From assembly GCA_963977125.1 (NCBI GenBank), contig CAXBNJ010000004.1:124001-188000 (forward strand): a stretch of DNA of 64,000 bases, in the 5' to 3' direction. Below, piece by piece: positions 52,139 through 61,046 of this stretch; within the stretch, counting starts at the first letter, position 1; every line of letters begins with the position of its first letter. The position numbers and the translations under genes were made by a program. Under the pieces are notes generated by a model. It was not told the origin of the DNA and did no database searches. It worked only from the letters and a program-made list of their open reading frames with translations. The stretch is from UBA2705 sp963977125 (lineage in GTDB: Bacteria; Pseudomonadota; Alphaproteobacteria; Micavibrionales; Micavibrionaceae).

Positions 52139-52918
52139 TTATTCCGCAGCCATTCGTTCTGCTTCATTTGCGGCTTCAGCAATCGCTAAAAACGACTCTG
52201 CATTTAAGCTTGCACCACCGATTAATGCGCCATCAACATTTGGCACGGAAAGCAAAGCTTTTGCATTATCGGGTTTTACTGAACCGCCGTATAAAATACG
52301 TATATCGCTTCCAGATGCAAGCTTTTCTTGCAATTTGCTACGAATAAAACCGTGCATATCCTTTACATCGTCAACACTGGCGGTCTTTCCCGTACCAATA
52401 GCCCAGACGGGCTCATAAGCAATTGTGATTTTTTCATGATCGACATCATCAAAATCAGCATTTTCAATTTGCGCGGCGACAATGTTTTGTGCCTGCCCCG
52501 CATCGCGCTGTCTTTCCGTTTCACCCACACATAAAATCACATGTAAGCCTTCTTCAAAAGCACGCGCGGCTTTTTGTGCAATGATATCATCGCCCTCGCC
52601 ATGGTTATGACGACGTTCTGAATGCCCGACTATGACATATTCACAACCTGCATCCACGAGCATTTCCGCTGATATATCACCCGTATGTGCACCATTTTCA
52701 GTTATTGCGCAATCCTGACCACCAACACTAACGCCAGAATTTGGCCCCAATACAGTCTGCACGATCCCTATATATAATGCGGGTGGGCATACGAGGAGCT
52801 CTGCCCCATCGATGATTTTCGGGTTGGCAGCAACGCCATCGCGAATAGATTCACTTAAGCTTATAGCATCCGCGCCAAAACAGCTCATCTTCCAATTTCC
52901 TGCGATTAACTTACGCAT
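52139..52918 (-). CDS. tpiA: Triosephosphate isomerase
   Basis: 259-residue TIM-barrel isomerase of glyceraldehyde-3-phosphate and dihydroxyacetone phosphate. Substrate Lys in AGNWKM (Lys10), electrophilic His in VIVGHSERR, catalytic Glu in AYEPVWAIGTG, and the phosphate loop LYGGSVKPDNA are all present. First gene of tpiA-secG-pyrG; its promoter lies in the 157-base divergent gap with ppiD, which also contains interrupted inverted sequence (CTCTATCGGT / ACCGA-ATAGAG). Confidence 0.96.
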   Translation of the reverse strand: MRKLIAGNWKMSCFGADAISLSESIRDGVAANPKIIDGAELLVCPPALYIGIVQTVLGPNSGVSVGGQDCAITENGAHTGDISAEMLVDAGCEYVIVGHSERRHNHGEGDDIIAQKAARAFEEGLHVILCVGETERQRDAGQAQNIVAAQIENADFDDVDHEKITIAYEPVWAIGTGKTASVDDVKDMHGFIRSKLQEKLASGSDIRILYGGSVKPDNAKALLSVPNVDGALIGGASLNAESFLAIAEAANEAERMAAE

Positions 52919-53075
52919 TGTGTAAAACTCCTCTATCGGTCAGGCATAAAATATATTAAAAACGATAATGAAACCGACAATATAGAGAGGTGGATGATAT
53001 TGCAATGACTGTTGCTGTATTTTTCAATGCCCTATATAAACATGTGGTTATTTTAATTTATTAGGTGAATTTTCA

Positions 53076-55013
53076 ATGCTTCGTAATATGCGCAAAGGCC
53101 TGTTTTCTGGTTTATTTTTAATCTTGTTGGTGATGGGTGCCGCAGGGCTTGTCCTAACAGATGCTGGCGGCTTCTTTAAAGGCGGCATTCGTACATCAGA
53201 CGTGGCTAAAGTCGGCTCTAAAACCATTAATAGCCGCCCATTTGATAACAAACTGCGCCGCCTTACATCTATGCAGGGCGTTGAACCTGAAACTGCCTAT
53301 GAACTGGGCCTTGTTCACCAAGTCTTATTCCGTGAATTACGCAACTTACTTATGCTGCAAGGCGCTAATGATTTAGGCATTGCCGTTAGCAATGAACAAA
53401 TAACATCTTATATCAACGCGATTGTTGAGCCATATACAAGCGCGGATACCACATCAAAGAAAAGTGAAATCTTAGCGGGGCTCTTGCGCCAAAGTGGTAT
53501 GAGTGAATCAATTTTCATTGAAGACGTTCAAACAGAAATGACCAACACAATTCTAACCGAAGCTTTAAAAGCAGCCAGCACACACACACCGTCGCTGATT
53601 GTTAAGGATTTAAACGATTTTAATAATGAACAGCGTGAAATTGAATATGTTGTTTTCAAGAACAAAGATGCCAAGCTTGAACAAGCCGCAGACGAGGAAA
53701 CCCTCACACGTTATTACAAATCATTCCAAGAACGCTACCGCCTGCCTGAAAAACGCAGCTTTACAGTTGCGATGCTTTCACCAGATAAAATCAAAGATTC
53801 GCTGAAAGTCACCGATGAACAGGCGCTTGCCCATTATGAAGACAATAAGGCTAGTTACGCCGTACCGCGCAAACATAAAATCGCGCAAGGCCTGGCCGAA
53901 AATGAAGGTGATGCATTGAAAATCATCGCCGCAGCGAAAAAAGGCACGCCCCTATCAACCGCAGCCAAACAAATAACAGGTGATGATGCGAGCTTTATTG
54001 ATACTCAAGCTTACACACAAGGCAGCCTGCCAAAAGAACTTGATAAAGATGCTTTTGCTGAAGACGTTGAAAAAGGCGATATTTTAGGCCCTTACGAGAC
54101 AGCTTTAGGCTGGCACGTCCTAAAAATTGTTGATGTCACAGAAGAAACAACGCCATCTTATACAAGCCTTGAGACCACGATCAAACAAGAGCTTTTAGAA
54201 GAAAGCACTTGGGAAGCCCTTGATGAAACCGTCGGTGAACTTGAAGACCGGATATTTGGCGGTGAAGACCCTAAAGTAATTATTGCTGACTTTAAAATGA
54301 GCGAAGAAAGCTATAAAAATATCACGCCACAAGGATTCTCTGATGACAGCAAAGAATCACCGCTAAAAGATGTAAACTCTGAAGATGCGTTAAACATCCT
54401 CAAGACAGCCAGCACGCTTGGCCTTGGTGAAACATCTAATGTTGTTGAGTTTAGCGGCTCTCACCTTGGGTTTATTATCATTGATGATATCCAAGAAAGC
54501 CGCATAAAAGATTATGAGGTCGTCAAATCCGATGTTAAAAAACAGTGGACTAAAGAGCAAAAAGATCATGCAACATTCATGCGCGCAAAAGCCCTTTCCG
54601 ACCTTATAAATCAAGACCAAATAAGCTGGAATGACGCTGCCAAACAAGTCAATTTGAGAGCCAAGAAGACATCAATATCAAGAAGTCCTTCTTTCACAGA
54701 TAAAGATGAAAACAAAGCCATAACAGCGCGCAACCGTAGCCTGTTGCTTGGGGCGTCTCTTGAAAAGGCACAAGTTTTACCTGGCGCTGATGAGACTTTA
54801 CTCGCTATTGTTAAAAGCACGTCATTGCTCACAAAACCGAGCGATAAGGGTTCGAAAGATGATGAAGAGCTAACAGCCTTGTCTGAAACGCAGAACTTCC
54901 AACAAGAAGCTTTGGCGATTTTATATGATGCTTTACAGCAGGATTACAAAATTCAAATCAACGAAAAGCTGTTAAAGTTCCTTTACAACCAGCCGCAACA
55001 GCAGCAGCAGTAA
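53076..55013 (+). CDS. ppiD: Membrane-anchored peptidyl-prolyl isomerase PpiD-like
   Basis: 645-residue SurA/PpiD-type periplasmic folding factor. A single N-terminal membrane helix (about 8-30; GLFSGLFLILLVMGAAGLVL), a SurA_N-like chaperone domain (about 40-200), a parvulin PPIC region (about 265-350; ENEGDALKIIAAAKKGTPL and ETALGWHVLKIVDV) and a long helical C-terminal region ending in a Gln run. The parvulin match is recognisable but the PpiD class often lacks isomerase activity. Precedes trpE by nine bases, a conserved alphaproteobacterial arrangement. Confidence 0.85.
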   Translation: MLRNMRKGLFSGLFLILLVMGAAGLVLTDAGGFFKGGIRTSDVAKVGSKTINSRPFDNKLRRLTSMQGVEPETAYELGLVHQVLFRELRNLLMLQGANDLGIAVSNEQITSYINAIVEPYTSADTTSKKSEILAGLLRQSGMSESIFIEDVQTEMTNTILTEALKAASTHTPSLIVKDLNDFNNEQREIEYVVFKNKDAKLEQAADEETLTRYYKSFQERYRLPEKRSFTVAMLSPDKIKDSLKVTDEQALAHYEDNKASYAVPRKHKIAQGLAENEGDALKIIAAAKKGTPLSTAAKQITGDDASFIDTQAYTQGSLPKELDKDAFAEDVEKGDILGPYETALGWHVLKIVDVTEETTPSYTSLETTIKQELLEESTWEALDETVGELEDRIFGGEDPKVIIADFKMSEESYKNITPQGFSDDSKESPLKDVNSEDALNILKTASTLGLGETSNVVEFSGSHLGFIIIDDIQESRIKDYEVVKSDVKKQWTKEQKDHATFMRAKALSDLINQDQISWNDAAKQVNLRAKKTSISRSPSFTDKDENKAITARNRSLLLGASLEKAQVLPGADETLLAIVKSTSLLTKPSDKGSKDDEELTALSETQNFQQEALAILYDALQQDYKIQINEKLLKFLYNQPQQQQQ

Positions 55014-55022
55014 AAAGCCGTA

Positions 55023-56555
55023 ATGAAATCAGAATTAGCACCGTCCTATACACAATTTGAACATCTTTATAATAAAGGTGAAACGCAGATTGTTTATTTA
55101 AAATATAATGCTGATTTCGATACGGCGCTTGGCGCTTATTATAAAATCACAAAAGATAAGCCCTATAGCTTACTGCTTGAATCGGTTGAAGGCGGCGCAC
55201 ATATTGGCCGTTATTCGATCATCGCCAGTAACCCTGACCAAATCTGGCAAGTCACTCAAGGGCTAATCACGACATCCAACGCCCAAGGCGAAACGATATT
55301 AAGCGAGGCGATAAGCGCGGATAACACGCCCATAGACAGCCTGCGCGCCCATATAAAACAATGCCATATCAGCGCCATTCCCGATGATATTCCACCCGTT
55401 TGCACAGGCGGCCTATTTGGTTATCTGGGCTATGAAATGGTGCGTTATTATGAATCATCCATACCCGATGAGAATGCCGACACATTAGATATTCCCGAAG
55501 CGGTTATGATGCGCCCACAAATGCTTGCCGTATTTGATAACGTCAAACATGAGCTAACTTTGGCTGTGCCGATTCTTAAAACAGCACAAAACTCAACGGA
55601 TAGCGCCCAGAGCTGCTATGATCACGCGAAACATTTAATTGATCAGGCCTGTAGCGACCTGCAAGGCGCTTTGCCCGTGCACATGACCCAAAGCACCACA
55701 AAGCTTTCCCTACCTTTAAAAACCAAACGTAACTTCACTGACGAAACCTTCAAAGACGTCGTGCGCGCCGCCAAAGACCATATTTATGCTGGCGATGTTT
55801 TTCAAGTTGTGCCTTCTCAGCGTTTTCGTGTTGATTTTGATCTGCCAGCAATTGAACTCTATCGCAGCCTACGTCAAATTAACCCCTCGCCGTTTTTGTT
55901 TCATTTAAAAATGGATGGCTTTACCCTTGTTGGTTCAAGCCCTGAAATATTAGTGCGCGTACAAAATAACGAAGTAACCATTCGCCCGATTGCGGGCACT
56001 CGACCACGTGGCGCAACGCCAGAAGAAGACAGCGCCCTTGCCGATGAATTACTCGTCGATGAAAAAGAACGCGCTGAGCATTTAATGCTGATCGACCTTG
56101 GCCGCAATGATGTTGGCCGCGTCGCCAAAATCGGCAGCGTACGCGTTAGCGAACAATTCACGATTGAACGCTATTCGCATGTCATGCATATTGTCTCTAA
56201 TGTTGTTGGTGCGCTAAAAGACGATCTTGATTGTCTTGACGCCTTATTCTCAGGCTTTCCTGCAGGGACAGTGAGCGGCGCACCGAAAGTACGCGCTATG
56301 CAGCTTATTCATAAATTTGAAAATGAAAAGCGCAGCTTTTACGCAGGATGCATTGGTTATTTTGACGGGCAAGGCAATATGGACACCTGCATTGCACTGC
56401 GCACCGCGCTTGTCAAAAATGGTGAAATTATCATGCAAGCCGGCGCAGGTATAGTTGCTGACAGTGACCCCGAATCCGAAAATCAAGAATGCAAGAATAA
56501 AGCCAAAGCACTGGTTAGCGCGGCTGAAGCCGTTATTCGTAATCACACTGTTTAA
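55023..56555 (+). CDS. trpE: Anthranilate synthase component I
   Basis: Chorismate to anthranilate, 510 residues. Tryptophan-feedback motif LLESVEGGAHIGRYSIIASNP near residue 45-65; chorismate-binding core in the C-terminal half with FQVVPSQRF, PSPFLFHLKM, IAGTRPRG, LIDLGRNDVGRVAKIG and FPAGTVSGAPKVRAM. Starts nine bases after ppiD, so a leader-peptide attenuator is not possible at this place. Separated from trpGDC by about 1.3 kb holding two minus-strand genes. Confidence 0.96.
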   Translation: MKSELAPSYTQFEHLYNKGETQIVYLKYNADFDTALGAYYKITKDKPYSLLLESVEGGAHIGRYSIIASNPDQIWQVTQGLITTSNAQGETILSEAISADNTPIDSLRAHIKQCHISAIPDDIPPVCTGGLFGYLGYEMVRYYESSIPDENADTLDIPEAVMMRPQMLAVFDNVKHELTLAVPILKTAQNSTDSAQSCYDHAKHLIDQACSDLQGALPVHMTQSTTKLSLPLKTKRNFTDETFKDVVRAAKDHIYAGDVFQVVPSQRFRVDFDLPAIELYRSLRQINPSPFLFHLKMDGFTLVGSSPEILVRVQNNEVTIRPIAGTRPRGATPEEDSALADELLVDEKERAEHLMLIDLGRNDVGRVAKIGSVRVSEQFTIERYSHVMHIVSNVVGALKDDLDCLDALFSGFPAGTVSGAPKVRAMQLIHKFENEKRSFYAGCIGYFDGQGNMDTCIALRTALVKNGEIIMQAGAGIVADSDPESENQECKNKAKALVSAAEAVIRNHTV

Positions 56556-56569
56556 AGAAATATTTAGGA

Positions 56570-56749
56570 TTATCTGGGTTTATTCAGCTTAGTTTTCAAA
56601 AGCGTAAACAGCTTCACCACCAGCCAAACCAACACTGTAATAAATTGCTTGAGAACATCAAGCAGCATCGTCCCGATACCTGCATTGGCCGAAGGCCTGA
56701 CGATACCTTCATTTTTAATATCGCTCATAAATCTCTTAAGAAAAGCCAT
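56570..56749 (-). CDS. 59-residue small membrane protein
   Basis: Short gene not matching any family I know. ATG at 56749 is one base past the stop of the polysaccharide-deacetylase gene on the same strand (TAA-C-ATG), implying translational coupling; it stops 14 bases from the convergent trpE. The product has a polar, basic N terminus (MAFLKRFMSDIKNEG), one hydrophobic helix (about 36-51; QFITVLVWLVVKLFTLL) and a basic tail (KTKLNKPR), so the C terminus is probably cytoplasmic. An ATG seven codons in is an alternative start. Confidence 0.6.
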   Translation of the reverse strand: MAFLKRFMSDIKNEGIVRPSANAGIGTMLLDVLKQFITVLVWLVVKLFTLLKTKLNKPR

Positions 56750-56750
56750 G

Positions 56751-57845
56751 TTACTTAGCCGATACTAAACGCAGTGCTAAATCATCATTTTCTTTGACTT
56801 GCTCACGCTGAGCAATAATATCAGATAGGCGAACAAATTCGAAGCCATCGGCTTTGGCTTTATCGACCCATTTGTTCAAACCATTAATTGTGACGTCTTT
56901 GGGGTGACCAATGGCGATGCAAAGTCCTTCACGTTCAGCGCGACGTGCGCATTTATCAAGGGCATTGGCAACAAATTTATCGGTCATTTCGTGATCGAGG
57001 AACACATTACGCTTTAAGTAAGTAACGCCATAATGCGCAGCGCGTTCTTCGGCTTTGCTTTTGGCAGATGTTACACTATCAAGGAAAAATAAATTGCGGC
57101 TTTTCAGCTCACGCATCAAAAAATCCATACCGACATAATCACTCGTGAATTTGCTGCCCATATGGTTGTTAATACCAACAAAACCGTCAAACGCGCTTAG
57201 GCCTTTATCTAAATTTGCCGTTAATTCGTCTTTGGTCATGCCCACTTTTAAAACAATCGGGCCCGGGTCTACCGTATCAGATAGGGGCTGCATGGGCATA
57301 TGCACAATAATTTCATGATCATGTGCGCGCCCTTCCTCCATTAAAGGTTCTAAATTATGCGCATAAGGCAAAAACGCCAATGTCATTTTAAAATTGCTCA
57401 TTTTGACGATTTGCTCAGAATGGTGGCGGTCAACGCCAAGGTCATCAATAACAATCGCAATTTGTTTTTTCTTCACTGGCTTATTAACCGCGCCTTGATC
57501 CTGCGGCAAAGGCTGTACTGGTTTCTTATCTTTAAATAATGGGATTTTCTTTTTTAGCGCGTTAAGCATAGAATGTTTTTCAAGCGAGACTGAGCTCTCA
57601 ACAAGGTCAGGCTTATAATACTCAAGCTCAGAAAAGGTAACATCAGAAAGGAGATCTTCTATCGCGGGGCCAGAGGCTGGCTGCAAGTCATTGAATGACG
57701 CACTCGCCAAGGCTGGACGATCGACTTCAACAATCCAATAATGGTCGGCTAAGGCCAGCAAACACAAAGCGAACAAAAAAACACGGATTTTCTTGCAGAA
57801 ACGAAATGTCGATTTATAGTTTAATAAGGGCTGCTTTATACTCAT
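56751..57845 (-). CDS. Divergent polysaccharide deacetylase family protein (YibQ-like)
   Basis: 364-residue membrane-anchored or exported protein: N-terminal hydrophobic segment (about 18-38; KIRVFLFALCLLALADHYW), a spacer, then a divergent polysaccharide deacetylase (DUF610/YibQ) domain from about 125: IAIVIDDLGVD, MTLAFLPYA, EIIVHMPMQP, GINNHMGSKFTSD, FFLDSVTS and CIAIGHPKDVT. The Asp-Asp and His residues of the NodB-like metal site are present in this variant pattern. In other bacteria the family sits next to envC/nlpD cell-wall genes; here it interrupts the trp genes. Divergent from trpG. Confidence 0.88.
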   Translation of the reverse strand: MSIKQPLLNYKSTFRFCKKIRVFLFALCLLALADHYWIVEVDRPALASASFNDLQPASGPAIEDLLSDVTFSELEYYKPDLVESSVSLEKHSMLNALKKKIPLFKDKKPVQPLPQDQGAVNKPVKKKQIAIVIDDLGVDRHHSEQIVKMSNFKMTLAFLPYAHNLEPLMEEGRAHDHEIIVHMPMQPLSDTVDPGPIVLKVGMTKDELTANLDKGLSAFDGFVGINNHMGSKFTSDYVGMDFLMRELKSRNLFFLDSVTSAKSKAEERAAHYGVTYLKRNVFLDHEMTDKFVANALDKCARRAEREGLCIAIGHPKDVTINGLNKWVDKAKADGFEFVRLSDIIAQREQVKENDDLALRLVSAK

Positions 57846-57896
57846 ACTTCCATTATAAACATATTACGTTCAATAAAACAGGTATTTTTTTTCATT

Positions 57897-58472
57897 ATGA
57901 ACCTCCTTATCGACAACTATGATAGTTTTACATATAATATAGTTCACTATCTCGGCGATCTGAACGCCCCCGTTCATGTCATACGAAATGACGCCTGCAG
58001 CGCCGAAGAAGCGCTCGCTGAAAACCCTGAACGGGTCATCATTTCTCCAGGCCCCGGAACGCCGCAAGATAGCGGCATTTGCCTTGATGTAATCAAACTC
58101 TGTGCAGAGCGCGCCATCCCGCTTTATGGAATCTGCCTTGGAATGCAAGCACTTGGCGCATATTTTGGCGGCGATATCATCCGCGCGCCTAAACCAATCC
58201 ACGGAAAAACAGAACGCATCACAACCAAAGACCATGCTATGTTTAAAGACATAGATCGCGCTGTGAATATTGTCCGTTACCACTCCCTAATTGTTGACCG
58301 TACAACCCTGCCAGATTGCCTTGAAATCACAGCCGAAAATAAAGATGGTTTAATTATGGCGCTTGCCCATAAAAAATTACCGCTTTGGGGCGTACAATAT
58401 CATCCTGAGAGCATTGCCAGTGAATTTGGCCATCAAATGTTGAAAAATTTTATTACTGAAAGTGCCGCGTAA
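57897..58472 (+). CDS. trpG: Anthranilate synthase component II (glutamine amidotransferase)
   Basis: Class I glutaminase of 191 residues supplying ammonia to TrpE. N-terminal LLIDNYDSFTYN, oxyanion SPGPGTPQDSG, nucleophile Cys80 in GICLGMQALG and the His-Glu pair in VQYHPESIASEFG. Begins a trpG-trpD-trpC unit: three bases to trpD, then a 4-base overlap to trpC. Could also serve folate synthesis as PabA, as in some relatives. No attenuator leader is evident in the short upstream gap. Confidence 0.95.
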   Translation: MNLLIDNYDSFTYNIVHYLGDLNAPVHVIRNDACSAEEALAENPERVIISPGPGTPQDSGICLDVIKLCAERAIPLYGICLGMQALGAYFGGDIIRAPKPIHGKTERITTKDHAMFKDIDRAVNIVRYHSLIVDRTTLPDCLEITAENKDGLIMALAHKKLPLWGVQYHPESIASEFGHQMLKNFITESAA

Positions 58473-58475
58473 ATC

Positions 58476-59483
58476 ATGTTTATTGATATCCTCCACAAGA
58501 CTGTTAAAGGCGAAATCCTCAGCCCCGATGAGGTGAGCGTAGCCATCAGCCATATTATGAGTGGCGAGGCTGCCCCCTTACATATAAGCGCTTTCCTAAC
58601 CGCGCTTGCCACGCGCGGCGAAACCGCGAGCGAGATTGGCGCTGCCGCCGCTATATTACGCAGCCATGCGCATAGCATAACAGCCCCAAAAGGCAGCGTT
58701 GATTGCTGCGGCACAGGCGGCTCTGGCCTGCATAGCTACAATGTGTCTTCCGCAGTGGCTTTAATTTGCGCGGGCGCAGGTATTCCCATGGCCAAACACG
58801 GCAATCGCGCCGCCAGTTCAAAATCAGGCACGGCTGATTGTTATGAAGCCCTAGGCGTTAATTTAGATGTACCGCGCGAAAAGCTCGAAGAAGCCCTCAA
58901 AACCCTTAATTTTTGCTTCCTAATGGCGCCCGCCCATCACCATGCCATGCGCCATGTTGTCCCCATCCGCAAAGCGCTTGGTTTCCGCACTATATTTAAC
59001 CTCTTAGGGCCGCTCGCCAACCCTGCCCATACAGAATATCAACTGATTGGTGTTTATGATAAAAAATGGTGTAAACCAATGGCACAAGCCCTGAAAGATC
59101 TTGGCTGCAAAGCCGCTTGGGTGGTGCATGGTCTTGACGGGCTTGATGAAATAACCCTCACCGCCCCGACCCACATTGCCGCCTTAGGCCTTGATGGCAC
59201 TATCTCAGAATTTGAAATCACTCCAGAAGATTTTGGCTTACAACGCTGTAGCCCGGCCGATATAGAGGGCGGCGCCCCTGCGCATAATGCCGCAGCACTG
59301 CAAGCCCTGCTTGAAGGCGCATCAGGCGCTTATCGTGACATAGCGCTGCTTAACGCCGCAGCCATTGCGTTGATCACAGGAAAAGCCACCAGCAAAGCCG
59401 AAGCCATAGCTTTAATGCAAGACAGCATTGATAGCGGCAAAGCCTTAAACACATTAAACCAATATCGGAGTTTCGTAGCATGA
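58476..59483 (+). CDS. trpD: Anthranilate phosphoribosyltransferase
   Basis: Transfers the phosphoribosyl group to anthranilate, 335 residues. PRPP loop CGTGGSGLHSYNVSS (GTGGSG at 79-84), KHGNRAASSKSGTADCYEALG and anthranilate-site MAPAHHHAMRHV, then RTIFNLLGPLANPA. All are intact. Overlaps trpC by four bases (ATGA). Confidence 0.97.
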   Translation: MFIDILHKTVKGEILSPDEVSVAISHIMSGEAAPLHISAFLTALATRGETASEIGAAAAILRSHAHSITAPKGSVDCCGTGGSGLHSYNVSSAVALICAGAGIPMAKHGNRAASSKSGTADCYEALGVNLDVPREKLEEALKTLNFCFLMAPAHHHAMRHVVPIRKALGFRTIFNLLGPLANPAHTEYQLIGVYDKKWCKPMAQALKDLGCKAAWVVHGLDGLDEITLTAPTHIAALGLDGTISEFEITPEDFGLQRCSPADIEGGAPAHNAAALQALLEGASGAYRDIALLNAAAIALITGKATSKAEAIALMQDSIDSGKALNTLNQYRSFVA

Positions 59484-60262
59484 GCATCCTCGCTAAAATC
59501 TGCGGTGATAAAATTGATCACGTAAAAAATTGTAAAAAACAGCTAAGCTTTGCCAATCTTCACGCACAAGCGATCGATTCAACGCCGCCAAGGGGCTTCG
59601 CTGCTGCTATAGCCCATCAAAAAAAGCATAAGCGCCCCGCCATAATCGCTGAGGTCAAAAAAGCATCCCCCAGTAAAGGTATTATCAGTCATGATTTTGA
59701 CCCTGTAAAAACCGCGCGAGCTTATCAAGCCTCTGGCGCGACTTGTATATCGGTGCTAACGGATACGCCTTATTTCCAAGGCTGCGATGAAGATTTCACG
59801 GCTGCACGCGCCGTTATAGATATCCCAATGATCCGCAAAGACTTCATGATTGATCCCTATCAAATTGTCGAAAGCCGCGCGATGGGCGCTGATTGTATTT
59901 TGCTGATTATGGCGGCGCTTGAAGACGACCAAGCCAAAGAACTGGCTGATACTGCGCGCGAACATGATATGGATATTTTAATTGAAACCCATAACGCAGA
60001 AGAGATCGAGCGGAGCTTAGCCCTTAACCCTACGCTCATCGGCTTAAATTCACGCAATCTGAAAACCTTAGACGTTGATCTTAAAATTTTCGATACATTA
60101 TTCGAGGCCCTGCCAAAAGACGCACTTAAAATAGCAGAAAGCGGTATTTCAAACAGTGAAACAGTCCACCAGTTACACACACGCGGCTATGATGGTTTTT
60201 TAATTGGTGAGAGCCTGATGCGCCAAGGCGCTGAGGCCATAGAGAAAATTCATAAAATCTAA
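59480..60262 (+). CDS. trpC: Indole-3-glycerol phosphate synthase
   Basis: TIM-barrel enzyme of 260 residues that closes the indole ring. Signature IAEVKKASPSKGII, VLTDTPYFQG, IRKDFMIDPYQI, IGLNSRNLKT and IAESGISN contain the substrate phosphate and catalytic Lys/Glu positions. Not fused to trpF. Followed by a 97-base gap holding the lexA promoter; moaC and moeA, which often follow trpC in relatives, are absent here. Confidence 0.97.
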   Translation: MSILAKICGDKIDHVKNCKKQLSFANLHAQAIDSTPPRGFAAAIAHQKKHKRPAIIAEVKKASPSKGIISHDFDPVKTARAYQASGATCISVLTDTPYFQGCDEDFTAARAVIDIPMIRKDFMIDPYQIVESRAMGADCILLIMAALEDDQAKELADTAREHDMDILIETHNAEEIERSLALNPTLIGLNSRNLKTLDVDLKIFDTLFEALPKDALKIAESGISNSETVHQLHTRGYDGFLIGESLMRQGAEAIEKIHKI

Positions 60263-60272
60263 TATAACATTA

Positions 60273-60301
60273 TTGACAAAAGAACATTTAAAGAACATAA
60301 T
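60273..60301 (+). promoter_or_regulatory. lexA promoter with alphaproteobacterial SOS box
   Basis: TTGACA (60273-60278), 17-base spacer and CATAAT (60296-60301). Inside the spacer, GAAC (60282-60285) and GAAC (60293-60296) are separated by seven bases, the direct-repeat SOS box of alphaproteobacteria (GTTC-N7-GTTC on the other strand). LexA bound here would block its own promoter. Confidence 0.88.
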
Positions 60302-60359
60302 GAGAATGTAATGGATTCGACTTTTACATTCTTATATTTTTATTTGTGCGAGAAAAGCC

Positions 60360-61037
60360 ATGCTGACCAAGAAACAACGAGATTTGCTGCTGTTTATTAA
60401 TGATCGCATTGGCGGCGGCGATATTGCTCCCTCTTTCGATGAAATGCGCGATGCTTTGGGGCTCAAATCCAAGTCAGGCATTCACCGTTTGATCACCGCA
60501 TTGGTTGAACGCGGCTATATTGAACGCCTACCGCACCGCGCCCGCGCTTTAAAAGTCGTAAAGCTGCCTGAAAATTACAAACCCAATAGCGGTAATGATA
60601 ACAGCGCCGATAATGACGGCCCTGACAACAGCCCCTTCACCTCATCGGCGCGGGTTGATCCCATTCCCCTTTACGGCAAAATCGCCGCAGGGACGCCGAT
60701 TGAAGCGATACGTAATGAAGGCGAATATTTTGAAATGCCTAGCACCATGCTCGGCAGCGGCGAACATTACGCCCTGCGCGTTGATGGCGATTCAATGATT
60801 GAAGCTGGCATTAATGATGAAGATATTGTGATTATTAAACGCTGCCAAACGGCAAATAATGGCGCAATTGTCGTGGCGCTAGTTGATGGCGAAGAAGTGA
60901 CCCTCAAACGCCTCGGTAAAAAAGACGGTCAAGTCGCTCTTATTCCAGAGAATTCAGCCTATGAAACGCGGTATTTTGATGCTGACCGCGTTAATATTCA
61001 AGGCGAGTTAGTGTCACTTTACCGCACCTATCATTAA
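60360..61037 (+). CDS. lexA: SOS repressor LexA
   Basis: 225-residue self-cleaving repressor. N-terminal winged helix (about 1-65; QRDLLLFINDRIGGGDIAPSFDEMRDALGLKSKSGIHR split in helices), an Asn/Asp-rich hinge (about 75-97), then the S24 protease domain. The cleavage bond is Ala110-Gly111, the nucleophile Ser145 (DGDSMIEAGI) and the general base Lys183 (VTLKRL). RecA filaments trigger autocleavage after DNA damage. Preceded by its own operator. Convergent with comEC. Confidence 0.96.
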   Translation: MLTKKQRDLLLFINDRIGGGDIAPSFDEMRDALGLKSKSGIHRLITALVERGYIERLPHRARALKVVKLPENYKPNSGNDNSADNDGPDNSPFTSSARVDPIPLYGKIAAGTPIEAIRNEGEYFEMPSTMLGSGEHYALRVDGDSMIEAGINDEDIVIIKRCQTANNGAIVVALVDGEEVTLKRLGKKDGQVALIPENSAYETRYFDADRVNIQGELVSLYRTYH

Positions 61038-61046
61038 TTTCACAAC

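Noticed and set aside
52931..52990. Interrupted inverted sequence CTCTATCGGT / ACCGA..ATAGAG in the tpiA-ppiD gap.
   Set aside because: The arms are broken by a four-base insertion and far apart; chance similarity in an AT-rich promoter region is likely.
55014..55022. Possible trp attenuator before trpE.
   Set aside because: trpE starts nine bases after ppiD, leaving no room for a leader peptide and hairpins.
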